From Diogma glabrata (taxonomy: Eukaryota > Arthropoda > Insecta > Diptera > Cylindrotomidae): 64,000 nucleotides of DNA. The DNA is taken from positions 197,488,379-197,552,378 of the forward strand of contig OY856188.1 of NCBI GenBank assembly GCA_963693315.1. Direction: 5' to 3'. The notes below the pieces were generated by a model that saw only the letters and a list, made by a program, of their open reading frames with translations, had not been told where the DNA came from and ran no database searches. The translations under genes were made by a program, and so were the position numbers. How positions within the stretch are numbered: the stretch's first letter is position 1; the number at the start of each line of letters is the position of its first letter. Shown one piece after another: positions 1-52,530 of this stretch.

Positions 1-1869
1 AGGTTACAAAAAAATTATTTGAAAAAACCACATATTTATATAATTTACAAATTATTTTTGAATTTGAACGAAAAAAATTGTAGTTTGATCAAAAAATTTT
101 GTGTGCTGTATATTTATAAAAATTTTGTAAAACTTAGCTTTATTTTTTTGAGTGTATATGAAGTATTCCTTGATGATTGCACTTTATTTATTGCTAAAAG
201 AATCGAGCCTACATATAACTCTATATCTGGGCTTTAATCATAAAGAAAGACCCAAGATCAAGCAATATACCATTAGCTGGATTATTGGCAACCCCATTTT
301 AGCTTTGTTCCTGCAAATTTTTAAAACAAATTTGTTGTTTGCATTTTATAATATTTTTTTCTCCATCATATCATGAAATATTGGTCTATGTCATATTTTA
401 TACGTGATAGGAATTATTGTTTAGTTTAGTAACTTATTTAAAAAAAAACCAAAAAAAAATAGATTTGCGTCCATTACGTTATGGCAAGATCTTCGGTGTC
501 AGTTGTACTTCCTTTTTCCGTTCTCATTACCATTAGTAATACTATAGAGTTTTTCGAAAATAAATCCGAAATATTTTCAACAAACTTCTCAACCCACTTG
601 TGTAAGAGCTCAATTATTTAAAACATTCCAAAGTACACCTGGTACACCTGGTTTAAAACATTCCAAAGTGCACTACGGAAGCTCGTATCAACTTCTTTTT
701 TATTTTTTTCTAATTTTTTCTAAATATAAAAAAAATTGAAGAGCATTAATGAATTACAACAAACACAATTTCAATATAAAATAAAATTTATGCTAACCAG
801 TTTTTTTTTATTGGCTCGTGAAATCGAATTTTGCTAGTTTTCAGACAGTAAAAGATTGATGTGGCGAGTTGTTGGTTAGTGGTGAATAGAGTTGGCTGGA
901 TTTGGTTTGTACGGGTGCTGATTTAGCGCTGGAGTAATAATAATTGTGGTTCACATTTTCCGGTCATATTTAGAACTACTACTTTCTTCTATCCACAAAA
1001 TTTAACAAAAACGACATTTTTTTAATAACATTTTTCCACAATTTTAATTTTTTTTTTTTTTTTTTGTACTAAATTTAACGAAATATTTTATGGTTACATA
1101 AATATTTGAATATTGTAGCTAATCTGACTAGCCTGAATGCAAAAGTTTAAGTTCAATGTAGTCTTAGTGTATTTATATGAGTTATTTATTTTGAGTTAAA
1201 AACCAACGAGCAATTTGACTATGGCCTTTGTCTATTTTAAATACCGTTGAACTTGAATTTTGTATTTTAGTACATAGGAGTTGTGCAGATGATTCTCTCA
1301 GTAGGAGAAATATAAACAAATTCATTTTTATTATATTTTATTACGATCAAAAACCAATAAATAATACGAACTAAGTTTACTAAATTGTAGCAACTACATA
1401 TTTTATCAGTGCTTGAGTTAATAGTGTGCTAAAATTATCTAAATTAACAAAAAATTATATCTAATGAAATCTAAAATTGTGCCGAACGTACAGTTTTATA
1501 AATAAATGGTTAAATAAAAAATGGGTCAGGGGATCACGGTGGGTACAGGGTGGTAAGTGGTTAGGTAAGATATGATCTGTTTGTTGTTTCTATGTTCGTT
1601 CAATAGTCCACTTGCGGATCTGGTGCTTACCACCAAGTGCTCAATACACCTCCACTTTTAGATATTATTGATGTTTCCGGTACTACCGACTATCGATACA
1701 TTCTTCTTGATAATAATGATTTTGGAAAAATGCCAAGAGTTCAACATTCTTGTCTAGCAAATTTTCGTTGACTTTACCAGGCCTACATCTCTCGGGCGGC
1801 TCTATAAGCAGCTTTGGGTTCAATGGAAATCAATGGTAAACTGTTATCAGTTATCACTATGTAAATTGA
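1..1869. other. AT-rich sequence, distal cadherin intron or flank, nothing identified
   Basis: No coding similarity recognised. A short direct repeat (AAAACATTCCAAAGT, near 619 and 656) is present. I looked on the minus strand for the missing cadherin tail exons and saw none that I can defend. Confidence 0.5.
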
Positions 1870-2310
1870 AAGAGCAAAACTCTTAATGCTGTGTACGAAT
1901 AGAGAACGAACTATCAAGGTTTTTAAAATCGATTGCGGTTTAACACAAGCTGATTCTATCTCCCCTAAATTTTATAATCTGGTCTTGAAATATGTGTGCT
2001 ATCAGAAAAAACTACCAACTAAATACAAAACTTTATAAAATCAGTAGAGAAAATCATGCTCACTGATGATGTGGTCTTTAAAATCAGATACTCGTTCTTA
2101 AGGATCCTAATATAATTGGTTGTATTTGCTCGAATAGGTTGCTTAGTTTGTGCATGTTTTATGAACCGGTTGGCAGTGTGCAATGATAACAAAATGTACG
2201 TAAGTACCCCAGGGAGTAAGCGATCGCGAGGTAGATAATGGAACAAAGACATAATAAACGACCTTAAAAACATTGGGTGCCATGCTAATTATACCCTATT
2301 GCGAATGATC
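1870..2310 (+). pseudogene. RTE-type LINE reverse transcriptase relic
   Basis: A short degenerate fragment of non-LTR reverse transcriptase. One frame reads CGLTQADSISPKFYNLVLKY, matching the RT block usually seen as GxRQGDxxSPxLFN. About 20 codons on is IMLTDDVVF, the catalytic block normally (Y/F)ADD with the alanine changed. Near 2210-2310 a further piece reads RSRGR*WNKDI.NDLKNIG, like the C-terminal RPRxRWxDDIxxDLxxIG of RTE elements. Stops and deletions separate the pieces. It is on the strand opposite to the cadherin, in the intron after exon 9. A better-preserved relative lies at 51-54.4 kb. Confidence 0.75.
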
Positions 2311-2900
2311 GTGATGAATATTAAGAATAAAAAATTAAGAAATCAAACTTTAGTACAAATAAAAAATTATGTAAAATAATATTATTTAAACATTTTTAGT
2401 TAGTTGTACTTTGTTGAACTGAAATAAATGATTTTGGTTCTATTTAAAATTTAGTAATTTAATGTAGCTCAAATTAGAGCCTTTAATTGTAGTAATCCCA
2501 ATAAACAATCTTCGGTAGACCAAATTTGTGTTAAACGATATATAGCTTAAAATCTACTAAAATCTCTTGAAAATTATAATTGATCACATTGAAGAACATT
2601 TTGTGTACTAAAAACTTATTAATTACTGAAAATTAATTGGAAGAATTTTGTGTATATCAAATTTTATTAGCAATACCCCAGTGTCAAGTTTAATGATGAA
2701 ATCAAATTTACCATTACCCAATAATTTTCTATAAAATTACGAAATTTTTTTGTTCTTAATTTGGAAAAAATGAATGACTTTCCTATTTGTGTTAGTTTAA
2801 ATAGATTTAAGCTAGGAAAATTAGTTATTATAGATATTAATATAAACTATTTAATTAAACTTATTAAATTACAACAAAAAATAAACAAAAAATAAAATTA
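2311..2900. other. AT-rich intron sequence after cadherin exon 9, nothing identified
   Basis: Contains only the exon 9 donor side of the intron (GTAATTTTATTTT on the minus strand). No repeat termini or coding similarity seen. Confidence 0.5.
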
Positions 2901-2901
2901 C

Positions 2902-42952
<40,051 letters not shown>

Positions 42953-42953
42953 T

Positions 42954-43590
42954 CTGAAAAGAAACCGAACAAAAAAAAACAAATTATTATTGATTGCAAA
43001 TAATAATAAATTACAATTAATGGTATAAAAAAAACAAAAATCTACAAATTGTTATTAATTGAAAGATTAATTGAAAGACGGAACGTTTCTTATGCCATCC
43101 GCAAATGTTTTAAAAAATTTACCATATGTATTTTTCTTTAATAAATTTATAATCCATTTACGGAGCTAAATAATTATTTAATATTTTACGAAATTTTATT
43201 ATTCAATCCAACAATTATAGTTTATGTAAAAAACCCTGTTTGATCGGTTCATAGAGTTTTATGATCAAATTGGGAAATAATGATGACGGTTATCTAAAAT
43301 CAATAATTAATTAACTTATTTTCATTAAAGACGGATATGCCATTAAAATATTTATAACATTAATTGAACCAAAAGAGTTTAAAAAATTAAAAATGTCGGT
43401 AAACAAAAGAATGAAAACACCTCATTCTGGTGGAAGAAATGTCGGGATGAATGTTGGCAATTTACACAATTATAATGCGATCACAATGATCCATCTTTCT
43501 TAAACTGGATTAGCGGGCTATGGTTTAACTTGGTAATCAGCTGCATTGCGTGAGCTAACATATAATGATAAAATTTTTGAAGCTCGGGTG
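42954..43590. other. Probable 5' intron of the cadherin, nothing else identified
   Basis: Begins with the exon 1 acceptor. The short plus frame MSVNKRMKTPHSGGRNVGMN near 43393 is not recognised. Confidence 0.45.
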
Positions 43591-43599
43591 TATTTGAAA

Positions 43600-44193
43600 C
43601 ATATGTAAATTCAACAAATATATTATTGCGCTTCTCCAGTCCAAGATATCCACAGAGCAATGGATTGTCGGAAAAGGGGGTGGCTATTGCAAAAAATATT
43701 CTAAACAGGTCCTATGAGGCAAACAATCAATATTGCATAATGGAATATAATACAACTCCAGTGGCCAGTCTCAAGTTTACACCAGCACAGTTGTTCTTTG
43801 GCAGAGTGGTTAAAACAAAATTGCCAATAGTGGGAAAACTGCTAAAAAGAGAAACAATAAATGAAAATACTATTCAGCAAAATATAATTAACAGAAAAAC
43901 AAAAGCAACAATACTACTACGACCGCAATTCGAAATCATTGCCCTTACTAGAAGTAGGAGAAAAAGTAATTTTTAAAAAGAACGGAAAAGACTGGATATA
44001 TGGTAGTATTATGGGAAAGGCAAATAAGCGATCTTATCTTGTTAGTGATAATTTTGGGAATTGTTTAAAAAAAAATCGGAGATTCATAGCTAAAACAAAA
44101 AATAACAATGTCTCAGGTGGTGAAATTTTACTTGCTTTTACTAGTCCAAACATGCCATCAAATTATAATTCATGTATTGTACCATCCAGGTGA
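43600..44193 (+). pseudogene. Ty3/gypsy integrase relic
   Basis: The first frame reads SSPRYPQSNGLSEKGVAIAK (the catalytic glutamate region), then EYNTTPVASLKFTPAQLFFG and TKLPIVGKLL, all typical of gypsy integrases in insects. After a frame change near 43925 it continues LLEVGEKVIFKKNGKDWIYG and RSYLVSDNFGNCLKKNRRFI, the SH3-like C-terminal domain. The first two catalytic aspartates and everything upstream are missing. No LTRs were identified, so only a fragment remains. Confidence 0.82.
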
Positions 44194-45093
44194 GTGTAAT
44201 GAAAATAATTATGTTGTACCGTATGTACCGAAAACAAGAAAAAAGCATGTGTGAATCAAGTGCAACTTCACATTGGTTGAGATTAGTAATAAATAATTGT
44301 GAATTGGCCTTTCAAGATATATGACATATAATATAAAACCTAATTGACATTGTTAAGACGTGTTGTGTTAAAAACATTAAATAAATAATACATTTAATAT
44401 CATTTGTGTTTTATTCAAATATAATATTTTACCAAATATTACAATTGATGTCCAAAAAAGAAGAGACGGAAATTAAGAGATATTTAATTAAAAGGATTAA
44501 TTGCAAAATTTGAAAAAAGCAAGCTTGGTAGATTAACATTGGCGTAACTAAGAAATTGTTCCAGGGTGTGCCTGGCCCTGTAATATTGCTGAGTAAAATA
44601 ATAAAACATTTTCGTATTTATTTTTTTTTTAATACATAGCAGGTGTTGCTATTTGAGGTTTATTTTCAATTTGACTGTATTTTTTAGTTTTTTACTACAG
44701 TGCAATGTGTTATATAAGTTATTTAGACATGTATTTGGGTAAACTGACCATACGTACAGCATTGTGCTGTATTATACAGCATTTTTACTGCTTGTACAGC
44801 ATCAGTATCCGTCCAGCAAAATGCACAGCATTTATAAAATTTGTCCAGCCAACCTAAATTTGTCGTTTTGTTTGTTGTGCATTTTTTTCTGAGATAATTA
44901 GATGCGTTCAAAAAATAGATCATAATGTTTAGTGGGTACAGCAAGTAATAAGTCGTCAGTGGCAGTTAGAAGTATATATATCAAATCTCATTTTTACAAA
45001 GTAATGCGGTTTGTTTTGTTATGGATTTATATAATTAATATAATTAATAATAAAATAAGATTTCGATGAGCGTTTTGTAAGTAATTATATATA

Positions 45094-46115
45094 TGAGACA
45101 TTCCACGTGAACGGGAACAACTAAAAATTTGTTTTTGCCCAAATTTTGGGTATTGATAGTACTCCATTAGAATACGATTTTGTAATTTTTTTAGAATTTT
45201 TGACCAGCCCCTTTGCCATTGGTGACGGTCACAAATTTGAAATTTTTTCTTGAACGTCAAACGTCTCCATTTTGTAGGCAGTTTAATGCGTATAAACCTT
45301 TTTTAAAAACTATTCGTTAGCATTTTCGCGTAGAATACGATAAAAATATTTTAAAAAATTTTGAGGGTAGTTTTCTCCCTTATTTTGAGGTTTTAAATTA
45401 TAAAATCATTTTTTCGGAATGTATGACACGTGTTTTTTTAATTTTTGTTTTTTAAATTTAGTTTAAAATATGCACTTTCAAATAATTTTCATCGCGTGAT
45501 GGAAGTTGTATCGATGTGGGCGCTAGAGCGCGCCGAATGTAAAAAAAACAAGGTTTTCACGTTGTTCTAAAACTTTATGATTTTTTTTCTCGAAAAAAGG
45601 TCCATGTAGGAAAACTTTGGACATAGCAATTTTGTCTTAAAACTGTACGTAAATTACGAATACATATTTTGATTTAAAAAAATCTTCAATTTAAAAAACA
45701 TTTGCCGCCATATTGGTGCCGCCATTTTGAATTTTAATAATTTGACACTGAATTTGAATATAGTGACCATGACTTTCTTATAATACATTCTTTGAATTTT
45801 AGTTTTCATTTAACAGTACAAGATATATCGTGAAAACTTGTTTTGAGGGTGGTTTTTAACTTTCAGCGATGTCTAGCGCTTACATCGATACAACTTCCAT
45901 CACGCGCTAAAAATTATTTGAAAGTGCATATTTTGAACTAGATTAAACAAAAATTTAAAAAAAACTTGTCATACATTCCAACAAATAATGGGGTAAAGGG
46001 GTTGGCCAAAAAATCTAAATAAATTACGAAATCGTTTTCTAATGGAGTACTATGAATCCCCAAAAATTGGGCAAAAATAAATTTTTGGTTGTTCCCGTTC
46101 ACGTGGAATGCCCCA
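45094..46115. mobile_element. 1.02-kb foldback element with long inverted arms
   Basis: Outer ends TGAGACATTCCACGTGAACG and, inverted, TGGGGCATTCCACGTGAACG, with TA on each side (45092-45093, 46116-46117). Arms continue for well over 200 bp with insertions (GCACTTTCAAATAATTTT, GATGGAAGTTGTATCGATGT). The middle has tracts such as AGAGCGCGCCG. TA duplication suggests Tc1/mariner mobilisation (inference). Confidence 0.88.
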
Positions 46116-46205
46116 TAGACCATATACATAATTAATTTTAAATTTTAAAGTATTTATTTATGCCTTCAGAAGAAAATAACTTACAATGACGATAATACCA
46201 CCCAA

Positions 46206-46545
46206 TGACGACAATACCACCAAAAAGAAAACGACGTGATTGTAAATTTACTGAAGAACTGGAAAAAGGACTTTTCCTTTTATAAAAAATGTATTTCTAG
46301 TTCTACAGATGAAGGAAATGTCCATTGCACAATTTGTAACGGAATATTCTTCATAACTTCTGGTGGAAGGCGTGATATATCATGACACATAATGTCAGAC
46401 AAACATAAAAGACCGGTGCAGGCATCTGCTTCATCCTGTAAACTGGGCACATTTTTTCGATAACAAGATTTTGGTATGAAAGAAAAAGAATTGGCCATGG
46501 CGGAAGGAATTTTTGCATTTGATGCAGTTCTCCATAATCACAGTA
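46206..46545 (+). pseudogene. hAT transposase N-terminus with BED zinc finger
   Basis: Reads PPKRKRRDCKFTEELEK, then, after a frameshift, KKCISSSTDEGNVHCTICNG, GGRRDIS*HIMSDKHKR (the C2H2-type BED finger, HCxxC…HxxxxxH), and KELAMAEGIFAFDAVLHNHS, where hAT relatives read AELTFAYHTVKHHHS. In-frame stops inside the finger and after it make it dead. Orientation and position agree with the surrounding 8-bp-flanked element. Confidence 0.8.
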
Positions 46546-46599
46546 AAATATATTTTGAGTTTTATTCCTAAATATATAATAAATTAGCGGCTATTTCAG

Positions 46600-48640
46600 T
46601 TACTTTATTGCAAAATTAATACAAGGTAGCCTAGTATATTTTTATCTTTAAATAAATATGTTTTTTAATTTGTCCAGCATTGCAGCTTCTGGCATCTGGT
46701 CCGTTTATATTTGGATAAATAATAAATATTTAAATTCTTCTTATTTCTTAACATATTTCGTGCCACCCGGTGTCAAAACAAAGGAAAAATAAAATCACGT
46801 ATTAGTTTTTTAGTTATTCAAACAATTACCGAAGTTTCAAGAATACGGAAATGACTAGGTTCATTTGCTTTTATTGTATCGGCGTCTTGGTTGTTGAAAG
46901 CAACTGTGAGTTCGACAAAACTTACGCAGAAGTTTTAAAAAAATCATATACAGATTATGACAGAAAAAACTAACCACTAATTGTAGCCATTCGAAAATTG
47001 TTGCAAAATTTGTGGAAACTGGTTCGGTGAAAAACGAGAGAGGCAAATCGAAGTAATCGTTCAGAAACATATTGCTGCTGTAAGTTCTAGTTAGGAATTG
47101 CAATCCCGTAGTGTTTTTGAATCTCGGGATTACGGAATTCATAAATATCAAATCGCAGGCTCCAGAATCCCGGGATTTAAAATTTGTATAGAAAACCGCA
47201 AATAATTTAGCAAAAACACAATTTTCAAATAAAAGCACATTATTTTTTTTTACTGTCGAGAAGTATATATGTACACATATTACATAAAGAAAAACAAGTT
47301 CCTAAAATTTTCGAGTGATTTAAGAAATAGGAATTTAGAAAACATAAGGCGTCAACCGATTTATTGTCAAGCCTATTCCTAATTTGGAAATATTATTTGC
47401 GGACGCTGAAAAGTCCGTTTTGTTTCCACGGTTGTTGGTAGAATGATCAATCTGTAATCATTATAAATTCGCTGCAAATGAGGTCCTTGTCCTATGACCG
47501 CTTTGCTACAATATTTGCATTTCGCTTCCACTTGTATTCGGACCAAAACAGTTTTGTATAGGTATTAACCTTGAACTAATACTGCATGCCAGTTTACTTT
47601 CCAAATTGTTTACGTCTAATAAATCGACCGTAACCACATCCTTAGTTGCATTGTCGTTGTAATCTGTGCTTGATGATCCAGCAGGGTAAAAAGCTCAATC
47701 ATCCGTTTAACACCCCTTGTCTGCTGCTCATTGATTTTCTAGTTTACACAGTACAAGCGAAAGAGATAGGCATAGCCCAATATTTCATGGTAAAATGGAG
47801 GAAAAACAACTTAAAGATAAATATAAAAATACTTTTGTGAAAAAATATACACCATCAAAAAAATAAAAATATGCATATATAAAAATATACACCAACAATT
47901 TGGGTTGCCAATAATCCAAATGCTATAGTGACATATTCATTGATCATGTGACTATGGTCCTCAAGGATTAAAGCCCGCATTTATAGAGTTATATGAACAT
48001 TTATTACTTCGAGAAAGCAATAGCGTGACATCATCAAGACAAATTCCAGAACTAAGATTCAGGATGCTACCGTTGACTGAATAGAGTTCAACCGCCAGCA
48101 CCCGTAAGGTATCATTTTCGCTAGTGATAACTTACTGCTATTGTCAGCAATATAGAAAACCTCACGTTAACTCATAATACCAATAGCCGCGGCTGCAGCT
48201 AAAATTTGACTGTAAAGTGGTTAAGTTTTTAATGAAAAGTAATAAAGAAACTTTTAACACTTCATCGCTTCACAATTTACAAATCAACAAAAACGGATCC
48301 CTCCATGCGAACTTAATGTAACTTATTTTTTTTAACAGGATGTTGTATTTTCATCGATTAATCTCGGCAAACCGCCACAAACAAAGTTGAAATTTTCTTA
48401 TTAATTTTAAATGAAGATCAATGGTATGAACTGTAAGTTTTTTTTAAAACTGTCAAAATCTAATTCGATTTAATTGATTCTAATACTTTAATGGTATATG
48501 GGTTTTTCTATATCGTGGTAATCATATATGTATCACAATTCAACTAATTTTTTTTAAAATAATTATAACTGAGTAAAAATATACAATTTCATTTTCTCTA
48601 ACAGACATATGTTTCATGAACTTCATTTTCTAGTGGGGGC
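46600..48640. other. Interior of the hAT relic, degraded
   Basis: No further transposase blocks recognised. A stretch at 46750-46840 (GTCAAAACAAAGGAAAAATA, TACCGAAGTTTCAAG) is similar, inverted, to 59040-59130. Confidence 0.45.
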
Positions 48641-48748
48641 AAAATACGTCTAGGGGGGGCCGGGCCATCTGGGCCCCTGCCTAGTTACGCCAATGTAGAT
48701 TAAAATCAATTTTAATACATTACAGACATTATCTCATTGTTTCCGGAA

Positions 48749-49751
48749 GGCGTATATTACACTATCAAATATATTGGTCCAATAAAAAAATTTGACATGA
48801 AATTGGAGAGTGCAATAGCTATAAAATAAACTCCGCCATTTTTGGTAAAAACTAGTATGTTCATCCAATTTGGATGACAATTTTTTTTTCTTCTAGCGGG
48901 AATAGCGGGAAACAATCGATTCAAATAAGAGTATTTTTCAATTTTATATTGATTTTTGTTAATTAAATGAAGATGAAAGAAAAATTTAAATTTAAATAAA
49001 TAAATTTAAAATAATTTTTTTTTTAATTTTTGCTTTTATTCAAACTTTATAAAAGCAAATATATTTATTTGTTTACAGGTTATCTATACTATTTATCAGT
49101 TCTAATTAGTTTCGCCTCCTCTAAATTATCAAAAATATTTGGAAGGTTTTTTGACTAATACTAAGTTTACACCAGGATCTAATAGGTAGATACTATACTT
49201 ATTAGGTCGACTATGGTCGATGTAAACAGTTATCAAAAAAGTACGTACCAAATATTTGGTAGGACGATTTGCTACGTATCAAATTAGGTACGTAGCAAAT
49301 AGGTATTATTTTTACGGTGTGAACACTAAAATTAGGTATGACATTTAAAATAAAAATAAATCAACTTATTTTATAAATATATATTTATGTTTGATGTGAT
49401 TTTTTTGCTGAAATTAAAAGTAAAATAAATTTTGGCATTAATATAATAAATGTTTTCAGTTTTTTAGAAAAAATATATATGGAAATTATTTTTTCCTAAC
49501 CAAAAAATTAACAATGAAAAGGACCCGCTAAAAATTAATATGTCATACCTAATTAATAAGAGTTTACATCACCGTATCAAATTTAAAAAGTATAATGGTG
49601 AAAATGGCTAGCAAATTTGATACGTAGCAAATTAGATACTGGTGTAAACTTAGTATTAGTGTAATATTCTTTTTCGCGAAGTCATCAAAAAAAAAATTAC
49701 TTGACTGATAGAAAATATTTGTCCAACATATTTGATAGTCTAATATGCGCC
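48749..49751. mobile_element. TIR element copy B (GGCGTATAT family), interrupted by a MITE
   Basis: Left end GGCGTATATTACACTATCAA; right end inverted GGCGCATATTAGACTATCAA. The inverted match extends about 28 bp. Shares left and right internal sequence with copy A at 20007-20955. No target duplication is obvious. Confidence 0.75.
49161..49653. mobile_element. 493-bp MITE with CTAAGTTTACACCAG termini, TA target
   Basis: Inverted termini CTAAGTTTACACCAG flanked by TA on both sides. Inner parts repeat TACGTAGCAAAT and AGGTATGACAT in both orientations. TA duplication fits a Tc1/mariner-type MITE. Inserted into TIR element copy B. Confidence 0.8.
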
Positions 49752-50990
49752 TATCATAGATTTAGGCCAGTCTTATGTGTCTTTCCGAGTTTCATAATAA
49801 ACAAACCGAAATAAACAAACCGAAATGCTTTTTTTATTCGTTCGTTTCGTAGAACAGAATAACAGACGTGTTTAAGTTTCGTTTTTTTTCTAAATGATAA
49901 GTTTTACCGTTATCGGTAATTTTTCTCATATTGTTTGCGAATACCTTGTTTGATATTTTGTCGTACTTTAAATATTGGGATTGATTAACGATGTTTTGTT
50001 GTAAAACAAATTTCAAAATCTACACGTTTGTTTCTAAAGTACAATTCGGTATCTTTCGAAAACAAATATGTTTGTAAGGGTTTAACTAAAGCAATCGACA
50101 ATAAAATAAAAGAGTAAAAAAATAATAAAAAATCAAGCTGTAAGCAAAAAAATGAAAAGTTATGTTTCTATAAAAACCTACTCAAAAGATATCCGTAAAA
50201 AAATTAAAAATTATTTTTAAATATCTTAAAAACGACCTTGCGATAAACCTTGCCGAAAGGTATCTTACCTCATATTTTTTTCTCTCATTTTTCTTAATTC
50301 TTGTTTTATTTCTTTAATTTTTTGTTTACTTATAACTTGCTGTACGTTTTCAAGAGATGTAAGAAGACCGAAATTGACGCATAATTTCTTAGTTTTGTTT
50401 TTGTTAATTTTAATTTTTTCATTAATTATTAATTTAGTTCATCGATAAGAGTGTTAAATTAATTTTATGTTTCGCTTGTTTTATTTCTTAAAGATTTTGT
50501 TTGAGTTATGTTGATTTAATGAATTTTTTAATTTTTTTAAAGTTTTGATAGGAAATTCGTTTGAAAGCGAAAGGAAATATAAAACGAATAAATTTAAGTT
50601 ATCATATTATAATCGAAATGTTTTGGTTGGAAATGAATAGTTAGTAGTTGAAATGTATGATTTAAGAGATAAAACAAATCAAACAAGTTTAACTTGGAGT
50701 TGATTAGTTGAAATTAATTCTCAACGTATGATTATAATTTTATATTAAAAAACTATATAGTATTTTCATATTATTTTATATAAGTTGGTTCATGATTTGT
50801 AGGCATTCGGATGCAACGTGTTTGTATTATTAACTGATGTCTGTTATAACATTAGAAGATTGCTATTTAAAAAGTTTGTGTGTTAGGAAGTTTGACTCCA
50901 CTTAGGAGTAAAGTTACGCAAGCAAATACCAATAAAGAACTTAAAAAAGATTTGAGATTTCGAGGAAATTCTTTGAAAAATAATGGGTAA
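49752..50990. other. AT-rich sequence, nothing identified
   Basis: A short direct repeat AATAAACAAACCGAAAT near 49800-49825; otherwise no coding or repeat termini recognised. Confidence 0.45.
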
Positions 50991-51548
50991 TGCTAACCGG
51001 ACAAATTCATTAAAGCAGCTGCCAAACAGCTACCGACCTCTCACGTTGTAAAATGATTCTTGTTGGACCATTCTTACAATTGGGTTACTACTCCAATCAA
51101 TGGAGAAAACCTGGTTATCTATTTACGCCTTACGGTGAACATCTAACCGTAGCGAAAATCCGAAACGTCCACGCTGTGCTACCTGGGTACGCTAACAGAA
51201 TTAGGTTGGTGTAGTTGAGAGGGGCAGAGTAAATACTGCTTATACTTAATTCATCATCATGGCGAGTCATTGGTGCCATAAAACCAATGGAACTGAAGTG
51301 TCTGTTCTCCATGCTAGGGGCGGCGTGGAACGGGCGTCTGTCGTGGATCAAGCGACTCGCTATATAAATGTGTAAAAAGGTTGTTTCTGGTGACCTTAAG
51401 ATGCAGAACGAACCCATTAACGAAAATTGAACGAAGGGCTAACCCCCCATTTTCGTAAAAAATGTATTTGGTAAGAACTCTGTACACTGGCCTCGGAATA
51501 TCTCGGATTCATCACAAGAACGACCTCGGAAATTGTACCCGGACTACG

Positions 51549-52530
51549 ATTTAAAAATGGGAACTTGGAACGTGCTAAACCTTAGAAGACCAAGAGATCT
51601 CCTAAAACTCACACACCAAGTCGATAGCTACACATCTGGATATAATGGCATTACAAGATTTAAGATGGCAAGGCACTGGAATCCATGAAACTGCGAAAGG
51701 ATACACTCTTTATTATTGCGGTCATCAAAACGGAAGAGAATAATAATAATAATCTTTATTTCAATCAAAAACAAATAAAAATCGTATACAGTAATTTACA
51801 AAACATTTGAGTTGACTTTCTCATACTCCGTCACGTAAATCAGCATGTTATCGACTTCGGCCTAATTAATATGTGGTTATGTACACTGAGAATCCGCACG
51901 CAAAAATTTAATGAAACGATCATCAATGTTCATGCACCTACTGAAGACAAAGCAGAAGATATTAGGGACCTGTTCTTTCTAGAACTCGAAGAAGTCATCA
52001 ATAACATCCCGCGGCACGATATAAAATCGTGGTAGGTGACTTTAATGCTCAAATTGGTAGGAGTGCAGATCTTAAAACACATATCGGCCCTAACAGCTTG
52101 CATCATACCAGTAACAACAACGGCTTTCGAGCAGCTGAACTGGCTATGATGTATGATCTAGTAATTTCCAGCACTTTCTTCCCTCACAAGAGAATTCACA
52201 TGGCAACGAGGAAATCAAATGACGGAAGAACGGAAAATCAAATCGATCATGTCATGATTTCTAAGAGACACTCTACAAGTGTAACTGACGTTCGATCATA
52301 CAGAGGTGCTGATATGGACCCCGATCATATGCTTGTCATCTTTAAGTACAAGTGCAAATTATCATCTACATTTAATAGACAAGCAAAAAAGACCGTGCGC
52401 TGGAATGTCGATGCATTTTAACACCCGGAAACGCTGAATAGATATCAAGAAATAGTAACGCAAAACATAGCAGAGTATGACATCTTCTCTGAGATGCCAT
52501 TAAACATACAAAAAGAATAGCAAACGCTTC
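51549..52530 (+). pseudogene. LINE endonuclease (craniofacial-development-protein-2-like)
   Basis: Starts KMGTWNVLNLRRPRDLLKL (first EN block, GTWNVRTL). ALQDLRWQGTGIHETAKGYT follows in another frame, then after the inserted tail NMWLCTLRIRTQKFNETIIN, VHAPTEDKAED, VVGDFNAQIGRS (catalytic D/N block), ENQIDHVMIS and DMDPDHMLVI (final SDHxxV-type block). All conserved EN blocks are visible but broken by frameshifts and stops, e.g. at 52421. Confidence 0.85.
51738..51837 (-). mobile_element. 3' tail of another LINE inserted in the endonuclease
   Basis: On the minus strand it ends AAATAAAGATTATTATTATTA, the TTA-repeat tail seen on several insect LINE clades. It separates GHQNGRE from NQHVIDFGLIN, which are adjacent blocks in intact endonucleases. 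About 100 bp remain. Confidence 0.65.

Larger units (their letters stand above)
44537..48695 (+). mobile_element. 4.16-kb hAT transposon relic with BED-finger transposase start
   Basis: Termini CATTGGCGTAACTA are inverted and a perfect 8-bp target duplication TAGATTAA flanks them (44529-44536, 48696-48703). The right end continues as a GGGGCCC-type run typical of this hAT group. Encodes the decayed transposase N-terminus at 46206-46545. A foldback element (45094-46115) is inserted. The catalytic RNase-H-like domain was not found. Confidence 0.9.

Noticed and set aside
480..560. Minus-strand sequence after an AG reading MRTEKGSTTDTEDLA, a possible cadherin tail exon
   Set aside because: Short, ends in a stop without a donor, and does not continue the exon 9 phase in a way I can support.
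51130..51417. 95-codon minus frame in the LINE leader
   Set aside because: Antisense to the LINE 5' region and without similarity.
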